A stretch of 11,252 nt of DNA from GCA-003244245 sp050699835. GTDB lineage: Bacteria; Actinomycetota; Actinomycetes; Mycobacteriales; Pseudonocardiaceae. The notes under the pieces are model-generated. The model was not told the origin of the DNA and made no database searches. It saw nothing but the letters and a program-made list of their open reading frames with translations. Each line of letters begins with the position of its first letter. Within the stretch, counting starts at the first letter, position 1. The position numbers and the translations under genes are program-made. Below, piece by piece: positions 1 to 5,330 of the stretch. The stretch lies in contig JBOHFW010000415.1 in assembly GCA_050699835.1 (NCBI GenBank), positions 1 to 11,252 of the forward strand. Reading direction: 5' to 3'.

Positions 1-168
1 GCCCCGGACCGCGCTCGGGCGCGGTGGCGGCCGCGCTGGCCCTGGTCTCGGGTAGGGCGACACCCGACTCACCCGACACCGCATTCGCGGTGCCCAGCAG
101 ACCGAACAGCGGCGATCACACCGGTAAGCAGAACGGCCACGGCTCGACTAGTACGCTTAGCCCGGCCG

Positions 169-283
169 TGCCGCATCGCCGTCGATCCCGACGGCGTGCA
201 CTGGCTGCTCGAGGGCAAGTCCGATTACGATGTGCCCCGTCGGGACGTGAAGGCCAAGCGCGGGCGGCCGAGGAGTGGGCCAC
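169..283 (+). pseudogene. Remnant of a PD-(D/E)XK-like nuclease or restriction-helicase C-terminus
   Basis: Frame 1 reads DPDGVHWLLEGKSDYDVP followed by RRDVKAKR, and a frame change then gives AAEEWA. The E-x-K of EGK, followed by D-V-x-A-K-R and A-A-E-E-W, resembles the nuclease-like C-terminal segment of large DEAD/DEAH-box restriction proteins (type III-like R subunits), where ExK belongs to the metal-dependent core. No start, upstream helicase motifs or continuous downstream frame are visible, so this would be a broken scrap. The AAEEWA end overlaps, on the other strand, the start of a better-supported transposase fragment, so the last 20 bases may be chance. The family assignment is an inference from short motifs. 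Confidence 0.33.
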
Positions 284-418
284 CCCACGGCGAGCCCGTG
301 GGTCCGGCACACCGGACAGCGCGGTCAGCAGCTCGCGGCCCGACACCCGATAGTCGTCAGCGGCGGCGGCCAGGTGGGCAACGACAGGGTGGATCGGCGA
401 GGATACAGAGCTGGGCAT
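262..418 (-). pseudogene. N-terminal fragment of an ISAs1-family (H-repeat-like) transposase
   Basis: Reading leftward from an ATG at 418, the peptide begins MPSSVSSPIHPVVAHLAAAA and continues with GRELLTALSGVPDPRARRGV then AHSSAA. The block L-x-x-A-L-x-G-V-P-D-P-R-x-x-R-G-V-x-H is the hallmark N-terminus of ISAs1-type DDE transposases, normally about 370-400 residues. AAGGGA sits just upstream of the ATG as a plausible ribosome site. After A-H-S-S-A-A the expected hydrophobic continuation is lost and the frame turns into arginine/proline-rich noise, so only about 50 residues survive. The catalytic DDE residues are absent. I could not find the terminal inverted repeats. Confidence 0.5.
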
Positions 419-794
419 GGTCCCTTGGAATGATCAGATGGCGTAAGGAACCTTCATGATCACACCGAGGGTCATGCCTGCTTGCTGACCTCATTGCTCG
501 GCGTGTCGCGTACCATCACCGCAGGTCACAACAACTGATCTCCGACTTTGCCGGGGCCCTGGCCGGGTTCTCCCGTCGCAGCGCCACCGCCCACGGCCCG
601 CAGTACGCAGCTGCTCTCTGATTGCGCTCGTCCGCGCCGGCGCCGTGTTCAAGGCCAGCAAACTCGTCGAACGACCCGACGAACACCCCAACCCGAAGCC
701 GCCTAAGAATCTTTATCCACAGGTCTTGACTATTGCTCTGCCGTCCTTTCCACTGTACCGTTTGAGTAGTTAGGGCGCTACGGTTGCTGCTCTG

Positions 795-887
795 GCACTC
801 CACTGGAGTGAGTCCAGTGAGTCCGCCGGGGGCGGACTGGTGTATTCCCACTGGTCGGAGTGCTCCTTCTGATTGAAGCAGAAGGAG
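795..887. repeat. Cluster of perfect inverted repeats (multi-arm structured element)
   Basis: Several exact inverted repeats are packed into 93 bases. An outer pair GCACTCC (795-801) and GGAGTGC (857-863) encloses a pair CCAGTG (814-819) and CACTGG (849-854), with a hairpin AGTCCGCC (820-827), loop GGG, GGCGGACT (831-838) inside. An alternative fold pairs CACTGGA (801-807) with TCCAGTG (813-819). A further hairpin follows directly: CTCCTTCTG (863-871), 7-base loop, CAGAAGGAG (879-887). No T-run follows, so it is not a standard intrinsic terminator. It could be a folded single-stranded transposon end, a structured leader or RNA, or an operator array; the sequence does not decide. Confidence 0.6.
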
Positions 888-965
888 GGGATGCCTTCAC
901 GATAAGTTCTGGTGCAGCCTAAAATAAGCGCAGTGCGCTTCAGTTCGCCGCGGGCGTAAGTATAC

Positions 966-1000
966 TTGACGGACTGATGCTAGATCGAGTACACCTTATC
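966..1000 (+). promoter_or_regulatory. Possible weak promoter for the S74-domain gene
   Basis: TTGACG at 966-971 is a good -35 match. At 17-18 bases downstream lie GTACAC (989-994) or TACACC (990-995), which are poor -10 hexamers. This is the only TTGAC-like box in the 130 bases before the gene, in an AT-richer tract. A transcript from here would have a leader of only about 25-30 bases. Confidence 0.3.
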
Positions 1001-1028
1001 TGTCGAGATCTGCTTTCAGGAGGACGAC

Positions 1029-1745
1029 ATGACTCAGAGCGTGAACTTCCAAAATGGCGCCGAGCTATTCAACATCAACCTCGACGCGCAAGGAAATCTC
1101 AATTTTAATGCAAACAATACTGACGGCAACGGCGATAGAAGATTGTCGATCATTGATGACAGCGGTCAACTTACCGTGGGTGGTGGTGGTCAGTTTGGCC
1201 TATTGCAACTAACTAGCCCCACTGGCGGCGGCACGATCTTTATCGGCGCTAACCAACAAGAAGCAACAGTACTCCTGGGTGGAGGTAATTCCGGGTTGAA
1301 TGGAACAGTGCAACTGGGGGATTCCGCAGGTAATACTCCTATTCGGTTGAGGGGAAGCGACGGGTTAATAAGTTGTGTCGACTTAACGACAGCGTCTGAT
1401 GTGCGCCTCAAGAAAGACATTGCCCCCCTATTGAACGCTCTTGACAGAGTTATCGCCTTGCGGGGTGTACGCTACCAATGGAAGCATGAGAACCATTCGG
1501 GGCCGGAATCCAGCGAGGGCTCTAAAATTGGTTTCATCGGCCAGGAGGTAGCAAGCGTCTGTCCTGAGCTGGTCGCCACCGACGCCGAGGGCTACATATC
1601 CCTCAATTACTCTCACCTGACTGCGGTTCTTGTAGAAGCTATCAAAGAACAGCACCAACTGATCCAACAGCAGGCATTAGCACTTGTGGAAGCGCTGCAG
1701 AGGATCGCTCGCATTGAAACCGCACTCGAGGCGCAGAACTCATAG
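1029..1745 (+). CDS. Orphan tail-fibre-like protein with C-terminal peptidase S74 (intramolecular chaperone) domain
   Basis: A 238-residue protein. Residues 1-115 are glycine/asparagine-rich and beta-like (GQLTVGGGGQFGLLQL, TVLLGGGNSGLNGTVQLG), as in shafts of trimeric fibres. Residues 123-131 are SDVRLKKDI, the S74 signature SDxRxKxxI. In this family Ser and the Lys five residues later (here S123 and K128) form the self-cleavage dyad. Downstream are the conserved YQWK (149-152), GFIGQEV (168-174), CPELV (178-182) and a helix NYSHLTAVLVEAIKEQ leading into a probable coiled coil to the end. Known S74 domains trimerise, assist folding of the upstream shaft, then cut themselves off. GGAGG at 1019-1023, five bases before the ATG, fixes the start. 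No phage structural neighbour is present. Codon choice (many AAT, TTA, ATA-type AT-rich codons) differs from neighbours and suggests transfer. Confidence 0.87.
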   Translation: MTQSVNFQNGAELFNINLDAQGNLNFNANNTDGNGDRRLSIIDDSGQLTVGGGGQFGLLQLTSPTGGGTIFIGANQQEATVLLGGGNSGLNGTVQLGDSAGNTPIRLRGSDGLISCVDLTTASDVRLKKDIAPLLNALDRVIALRGVRYQWKHENHSGPESSEGSKIGFIGQEVASVCPELVATDAEGYISLNYSHLTAVLVEAIKEQHQLIQQQALALVEALQRIARIETALEAQNS

Positions 1746-1833
1746 AATGGGAAACGCATCCAGATCCTGCCCAGCCTGTCTTATCCTGTGGTGCTCGAAT
1801 ATAGGATTCTGGACTTGACTTGCGGGGGCGGTT

Positions 1834-1972
1834 TCAATCGGTCATGGCGACACAATGCTTCGCGATCAGCTCTTCGAATACCTCGGTCGGTTTCTGCCAG
1901 TTCAGCGTCTTGCGTGGTCTGCCATTCAGTTCTGCCGCTACTCTATCAAGTTCTTCCTGGGTGCAAGGACAG
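1834..1972 (-). pseudogene. C-terminal fragment of an IS30-family transposase
   Basis: The minus strand reads TQEELDRVAAELNGRPRKTL followed by NWQKPTEVFEELIAKHCVA and ends MTD-stop, the stop being at 1834-1836. The block L-D-x-V-A-A-x-L-N-x-R-P-R-K-T-L-x-W-x-x-P-x-E-V is the standard end of IS30-type DDE transposases, where it follows the catalytic glutamate. Upstream of TQEELD the protein becomes RQTTPA repeats encoded by a tandem repeat, and the catalytic core is gone. Only about 45 of roughly 320-400 expected residues remain. The sequence beyond the stop, GCGGGGGCGGTTTCAA at 1822-1837, may belong to the IS terminus, but the partner end is not visible. Confidence 0.72.
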
Positions 1973-1975
1973 GTG

Positions 1976-2060
1976 CCGGTCTGCCTTGCCGGTGTTGTCT
2001 GCCTCACCGGTGTTGTCTGCCTTGCCGGTGTTGTCTGCCTTGCCGGTGTTGTCTGCCTCA
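1976..2060. repeat. 18-bp tandem repeat, four full copies plus one degenerate copy
   Basis: The unit CCGGTGTTGTCTGCCTYR occurs four times head-to-tail at 1989-2006, 2007-2024, 2025-2042 and 2043-2060. Copies differ only in the last two bases (CA, TG, TG, CA). A shortened copy lacking GTTGT lies at 1976-1988. As 18 is divisible by three, the minus strand stays open and would encode RQTTPA/RQTTPV units. The array sits exactly where the IS30-like sequence stops. There are no spacers, so it is not a CRISPR array. Replication slippage is the likely origin. Confidence 0.9.
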
Positions 2061-2121
2061 CCGCAGTTCAGGGGCGGGGCAAGGCCGTCATGAGGGCGTG
2101 AGGCATGTGCTTTGGCAGGGT

Positions 2122-2153
2122 GCTGGTGCCTCACCATCTGCCCCGGCACCAGC
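2122..2153. repeat. Perfect 9-bp inverted repeat
   Basis: GCTGGTGCC (2122-2130) and GGCACCAGC (2145-2153) are exact reverse complements around a 14-base loop. There is no flanking T-run in either direction, so terminator function is not supported. It could be part of an old mobile-element end. Confidence 0.55.
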
Positions 2154-2322
2154 CCGCGCGAGGGTCGGATCCCAACGAGAGCGGATCGAGCACGGCGGTC
2201 ATGCCAGCGGCCCGCCACAACGCGCTACCCCGGGTAGGCGATGGCCTCTGGATGACCTCGACCACCCCCGCGGTCGCATTGCCGGAGCCCCTCGGGCACA
2301 AACACAAGCTTCTCGCTGCCCT

Positions 2323-2378
2323 CCCTCCCCGAACGGTCACTCGGTGTGATCGACAGACCGTCACCACAGCGGGGAGGG
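2323..2378. repeat. Nested inverted repeat with CTCCCCG/CGGGGAG arms (first of three)
   Basis: The outer arms CCCTCCCCG (2323-2331) and CGGGGAGGG (2370-2378) are perfect complements. Inside them ACGGTC (2333-2338) pairs with GACCGT (2356-2361). The two stacked stems form one extended stem-loop. The outer arm contains the heptamer that recurs in the next two structures. Confidence 0.6.
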
Positions 2379-2447
2379 AAACACGTCGTGACGTCCGTTC
2401 TCCCGGAAATCGGGGGTTTCCCGGGGACCATCGGACGCCGGGGCCTG

Positions 2448-2540
2448 CCTCCCCGTCGGTGTCTGCTCAGCTCAGGTCGGGGAGGTACCACGGGGATCTC
2501 CTCGGGGAGAACTCCCCGCCTCCCCGAGGAGATCCCCGTG
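2448..2540. repeat. Two adjacent inverted repeats, including a perfect 21-bp palindromic stem
   Basis: The first stem is CCTCCCCG (2448-2455) with CGGGGAGG (2478-2485). Four bases later a perfect 21-bp inverted repeat has its left arm at 2489-2509, a 10-base loop at 2510-2519 and its right arm at 2520-2540. The arm begins CACGGGGATCTCC and ends CGGGGAG. The loop itself contains CTCCCCG (2512-2518), which can compete with the right arm for the end of the left arm, so two mutually exclusive folds exist. No T-run follows on either strand. The length and perfection argue against chance. Confidence 0.75.
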
Positions 2541-2709
2541 ACCCTTGATGACCGTGACTCCGCCGCCGTGGCCCTCGCGGGCGCGGACTCAAGCCCCGGG
2601 CCGGGTCTCGCTGCGTTCCTGGTGTCGCGCGGCGTCGGCTCGGCGACAGCCGCATCGTCGGCCCACCACTTCAGCGCACCTTCGCGCAGGTCCGCCCCCT
2701 GGCCTGACG

Positions 2710-2735
2710 CAAAACGCCCCTTCACGAGGCGTTGG
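2710..2735 (-). terminator. Possible intrinsic terminator overlapping the end of the M20 peptidase gene
   Basis: On the minus strand AACGCC (around the stop codon) is followed by a 9-base loop and GGCGTT, then TTGCG. This gives a 6-bp stem with a short T-run (GGCGTTTTG). The stem starts inside the last codons of the peptidase. It is short for an intrinsic terminator but correctly placed. Confidence 0.4.
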
Positions 2736-4143
2736 TGTACAGCTTCGTTATCTCGTAGAGGAAATCACGCGCCTCGTAGAGCGAACGGACCGGGATGCGT
2801 TCGTTGAGACCGTGGTTATGGTTGTCGCCGGGGCGGAAGAATCTGCCACTCAAGCCGTAGGTGGGGATACCCCCCTGGTTGAGATATCTACCGTCGGTAG
2901 CTCCCACCGACATGGTCGGTAGCAGCGGGACGTGCGGCCACATCTTCGACGACACTTCCCGGACGGGCTCGAGGATTGCCTGCGACAAGGGAGGTACCGG
3001 TGCGGCCGAGGTGTACGGTTTAACCGGTTCGATCGTGACCTTGGGGTCGTTTACGACGGTGAGCAGGGTCTGGCGCACCTCGGCGCCCGGCGTGCCGGGA
3101 AAGATTCGGCAGTTCACATTTGCTTGGGCTTGCTGCGGCAAAGCATTCGCGGCGTGTCCGCCCTGAATCTTGGTGACCACGCAGGTGGTGCGCATCATCG
3201 CGTTGTAGAGCGGTGTCGTCGACAGGGTCGCTGCCGCCGCAGTGTCATTCGGGTTGCTGACCAGCGCCTTCATGGCTTGACCGGTGGCGCCGCCGGTCAG
3301 CTCACTCCGCCGCTCGAAGTAAGCTCGGGTTACTTCATTGAGCTGCACCGGAAAAGCGAACGCATTGAGCCGGGCCAGCGCGGCACCCAGAGTTTGGATG
3401 GCGTTGACCGGCCCAGGCTGTGAGCTGTGCCCACCGGGATCCGTGGTTTGCAGCGTAAAATCCTGATAAACTTTTTCGCCGGCCTGGATTTCCAAGGATA
3501 CCCGGTTGTTCTGATCATCCAACGTGCCGTCGGCCCCTTCGTTGAGGGCAAAAGCGGCGTCGATCCAATCGCGATGGTTCTGCATCAGCCACTCGGCGCC
3601 ATTAACTTGCGCGCCACCTTCCTCGCCACACGTCAGCGCAACCTTGATATCGCGTTTGGGTTTGAATCCCTCCGCGCGGTAACGAATCAGGCTGTCGACC
3701 CAGATCGCGGCCATGGCCTTGTCGTCATTGGCGCCGCGAGCGGTGAAGTATTCGTTGTCCTCGACCAGCTTGAACGGATCGCGGCCCCAGTCCTCCGCCT
3801 TGGCCTCGACCACATCGATATGGGCCAGCAACAGGATCGCTTTGCTCGCCGGGTCGGTTCCGTGCAGGGTAGCGATCAAACCGCCGTCCTTCGGGTGGTC
3901 CGGCGGAACGAAGACGTTGAGGTCACTGTCCGGATAACCGGCCTTCTTCAGGCGGTCGGCCATTCTCTGCGCGGCCAGGGTGCAGTCGCCGGTCGAGGCG
4001 GTGGTGTTGGTCTCCACCAATTCCTGATAAAGTTCGCGGAACGCCGCCCCGTCTGTCTGCGCCGCCGGTGGTGGGGCAGCGGACCCGCAACCTGCTAGGG
4101 CTAGCACACCGACGCAGGCCATCACCGAGGCTCTCAGCACCAT
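2722..4143 (-). CDS. Secreted lipoprotein metallopeptidase, family M20 (M20/M25/M40)
   Basis: A 473-residue zinc hydrolase predicted to be exported and lipid-anchored: a hydrophobic leader ends in the lipobox LAGC with the acylated cysteine at 19. The M20 metal and catalytic set is complete: AHID (H108, D110), GANDDK (D140 bridging the two metals), CGEEGG (E174 general base, E175 ligand), LNEGADG (E202) and NHNHGLNE (H444). GGHSSQPG around H239 marks the dimerisation/lid domain insertion, residues about 220-345. M20 enzymes cleave peptides or acyl-amino acids; the substrate cannot be read from sequence. The length is normal for the family. An in-frame TAG lies about 35 bases upstream of the ATG at 4143 with no better start between; the ribosome site is weak. 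It has no operon partner and its neighbours are decayed sequence. Confidence 0.93.
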   Translation of the reverse strand: MVLRASVMACVGVLALAGCGSAAPPPAAQTDGAAFRELYQELVETNTTASTGDCTLAAQRMADRLKKAGYPDSDLNVFVPPDHPKDGGLIATLHGTDPASKAILLLAHIDVVEAKAEDWGRDPFKLVEDNEYFTARGANDDKAMAAIWVDSLIRYRAEGFKPKRDIKVALTCGEEGGAQVNGAEWLMQNHRDWIDAAFALNEGADGTLDDQNNRVSLEIQAGEKVYQDFTLQTTDPGGHSSQPGPVNAIQTLGAALARLNAFAFPVQLNEVTRAYFERRSELTGGATGQAMKALVSNPNDTAAAATLSTTPLYNAMMRTTCVVTKIQGGHAANALPQQAQANVNCRIFPGTPGAEVRQTLLTVVNDPKVTIEPVKPYTSAAPVPPLSQAILEPVREVSSKMWPHVPLLPTMSVGATDGRYLNQGGIPTYGLSGRFFRPGDNHNHGLNERIPVRSLYEARDFLYEITKLYTNAS

Positions 4144-4693
4144 CGGTTCATACCATGGCGAGATCCGAACACGCTATCTCGATCGCGGGCGGCGCGCACC
4201 TTAGGCCGGGTTGCGCCGGCGCGGCACTGGACCGATTACGGCGTCTGGGCGACGGTGCACGGGCGTGTGCGGCCTCAAACCAACGCTCTCGAGAAAAATG
4301 CATGACAGATCGCAGCTCCCGACCGCCGCGCGCGGTCCGAAGTGCAGGCAACGTAGAACGCACTCCGTCCCGGCCGCCTTCGACGACGAAACCACCGCAG
4401 GACTCGCTCCAATCCTCGTGCCCGGCGCGCCGCAGTCCCCTGCACACCTTTTCCGCGTCGCGGTCACCCCCGACAACTACGGCACACATCGGGCCAGGCC
4501 GTCCGTGGCCGCGACGTGATGCGATCACGGCGATGTCTTCAGTGCGCGCCGGCATGATTGGACTCAGTACGTATGCAACCGATGCCTACCTCCGGCTGTT
4601 CATCAGGACGGCGGGCAGGCAGGGGCTGGCGGCACGGCGCGTGCCCACCCATTGGACCACCACCTCAGCCCGTCGACCAGGAGCACCCGGTTC
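4144..4693. other. 550-base stretch with no recognised gene
   Basis: Apart from the weak minus-strand candidate at 4148-4555, I see no gene here. Plus-strand frames are arginine/proline/serine-rich and typical of GC-rich non-coding DNA. I found no tRNA-like cloverleaf that could mark an element attachment site. Confidence 0.5.
4148..4555 (-). CDS. Doubtful small hypothetical protein
   Basis: An open frame of 135 residues starting MPARTEDIAVIASRRGHGRP. The first 90 residues have a balanced composition (MCAVVVGGDRDAEKVCRGLR), while the last 45 are R/P/A-rich like non-coding GC-rich DNA. No Shine-Dalgarno sequence precedes the ATG and I recognise no family. Its last base lies five bases from the start of the M20 gene on the same strand. 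It sits beside AICE-like remnants, so it may be a leftover small element gene, or nothing. Confidence 0.25.
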   Translation of the reverse strand: MPARTEDIAVIASRRGHGRPGPMCAVVVGGDRDAEKVCRGLRRAGHEDWSESCGGFVVEGGRDGVRSTLPALRTARGGRELRSVMHFSRERWFEAAHARAPSPRRRNRSSAAPAQPGLRCAPPAIEIACSDLAMV

Positions 4694-4945
4694 TTATGCT
4701 GTCTCGTTAGCTCCACGAGTGCGGACCAGCAGAAATAGTGTCCACGACTGTACGGCACATTCCTCTACGCCCTGGTTTGACAGTTTAAGTACACGCGCTG
4801 GCGGGGCTTGACGCACGAACACACCGCGCCCCCGTTTAGAGACGACCCGCCCCTCATCTCGAAGCCCTTGAAGGGCCCGCCGTGCCATCAGCACTGCTGC
4901 GGTCGTGACCGGATGGCGATCTGACCTATCTAGCTTCCCACCGGC
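4694..4945 (-). pseudogene. Remnant of a GntR-family winged-helix regulator (KorSA-like position)
   Basis: The minus strand reads HPVTTAAVLMARRALQGLRD then EGRVVSKRGRGVFVRQ. This matches the recognition helix and wing of GntR DNA-binding domains (V-T-x-x-x-V-x-R-A-L-x-x-L-x-x-E-G-x-V-x-x-x-x-G-x-G-x-F-V). Upstream, the expected P-G-x-x-L-P-S-x-R-x-L-A segment is reduced to GGKLDRSDR, showing loss of sequence, and no start survives. Downstream, QAPPARVLKLSNQGVEE is followed by a stop with no effector domain. GntR regulators of this type (KorSA of pSAM2) control AICE transfer genes, which fits the FtsK remnant nearby, but this link is inferred. Confidence 0.55.
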
Positions 4946-5001
4946 ACGTTCGCCGTGCTCGCGAGTGCCATGCTCGATATGGGAAAAGGATTACATCTGT
5001 C

Positions 5002-5125
5002 ATGAATACCGCTATTCCTCGCGTGGGTTCGTCCGGTGTCTTTTGGGCCCGGACAGCAGCGTGGATTCTCGGTGTGGATAGGTCCGAGGTATTCCGGTTG
5101 ATCCGCGTGGGTGTGTCGCCCACGA
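5002..5125 (+). pseudogene. Small HTH (excisionase/MerR-like) protein fragment
   Basis: From an ATG preceded by GGGAAAAGGA (4981-4990) the frame reads MNTAIPRVGSSGVFWARTAA then WILGVDRSEVFRLIRVG. A-A-W-I-L-G-V-D-R-S-E-V-x-R-L-I-R-x-G resembles the helix-turn-helix of excisionase-like or HTH_17 proteins (A-x-x-L-x-V-x-x-x-x-V-x-x-x-I-x-x-G). After residue 40 the frame degenerates into RRHPQRLLRRRLLRGRPRSQ, which is the shadow of the FtsK-like sequence in another frame. The gene therefore appears cut and fused to that remnant near 5110-5125. Confidence 0.42.
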
Positions 5126-5308
5126 TTCGCCACCGCCTCGATCCCCACCGACGTCACCCGCAACGTCTCCTGCGGCGTCGCCTTCTCCGTGGCCGACCAC
5201 GAAGCCAACGACGGCCTACTGGGCTCCGGGCGGTACCGGGCCGGGATTAGGGCCACCGAGCTGCGCATGCACACCGACCGGGGCACCTGTGTGGCGGTCG
5301 GAGACCAA
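5111..5308 (+). pseudogene. Fragment of an FtsK/SpoIIIE-type DNA translocase (AICE transfer protein)
   Basis: The frame reads IPTDVTRNVSCGVAFSVADH then EANDGLLGSGRYRAGIRATE and LRMHTDRGTCVAVG. This resembles the segment after Walker B in actinobacterial FtsK-like transfer ATPases, where the ATQRP...IPT motif is followed by a hydrophobic strand and a V/L-LG-x-G element. The expected ATQRPS before IPT survives only as RPRFATAS. Walker A and B are missing, as is everything after CVAVG. Such proteins pump double-stranded DNA in AICE conjugation (TraSA/TraB). It is a dead piece about 65 residues long. Assignment rests on pattern memory, not on a search. Confidence 0.5.
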
Positions 5309-5330
5309 GTAGGCGTCCCTCAGCCGTGGG

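Larger units (their letters stand above)
419..1028. other. 610-base stretch without a recognisable gene
   Basis: All six frames are short or compositionally odd. One plus frame at about 607-770 reads ALIALVRAGAVFKASKLVER then PDEHPNPKPPKNLYPQVLTI, which looks protein-like but matches no family I recognise and lacks a start. The GC content falls steadily from about 690 toward the S74 gene at 1029. The stretch contains the inverted-repeat cluster at 795-887 and a weak promoter candidate near 966-1000, listed separately. Confidence 0.6.
2061..2721. other. 660-base gene-poor, hairpin-rich stretch
   Basis: No frame has a convincing start, ribosome site and family match together. The minus frame at about 2560-2700 contains GADLREGALKWWADDAAVAE, which looks protein-like but is unrecognised and leads into the hairpin block; it could be the end of a lost gene. 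The rest is GC-rich and contains the inverted repeats listed separately at 2122-2153 and 2323-2540. Confidence 0.6.

Noticed and set aside
24..353. 109-codon plus-strand open frame at the window start
   Set aside because: Most of it is a shadow of the minus-strand transposase fragment and of frame 1; only its AAEEWA segment is discussed, within the nuclease-like remnant.
1976..2060. CRISPR array
   Set aside because: The 18-bp units are directly adjacent with no unique spacers.
2346..2807. 153-codon plus-strand open frame through the hairpin block
   Set aside because: It has no ribosome site, crosses the 21-bp palindrome and runs antisense into the end of the M20 peptidase gene.
3427..4098. 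223-codon plus-strand open frame
   Set aside because: It is the antisense shadow of the M20 peptidase, whose metal-binding motifs are all intact on the other strand.
4777..4805. TTGACA box at 4777 as a plus-strand promoter
   Set aside because: No acceptable -10 lies 16-18 bases downstream and the site is inside the GntR-like coding remnant on the other strand.
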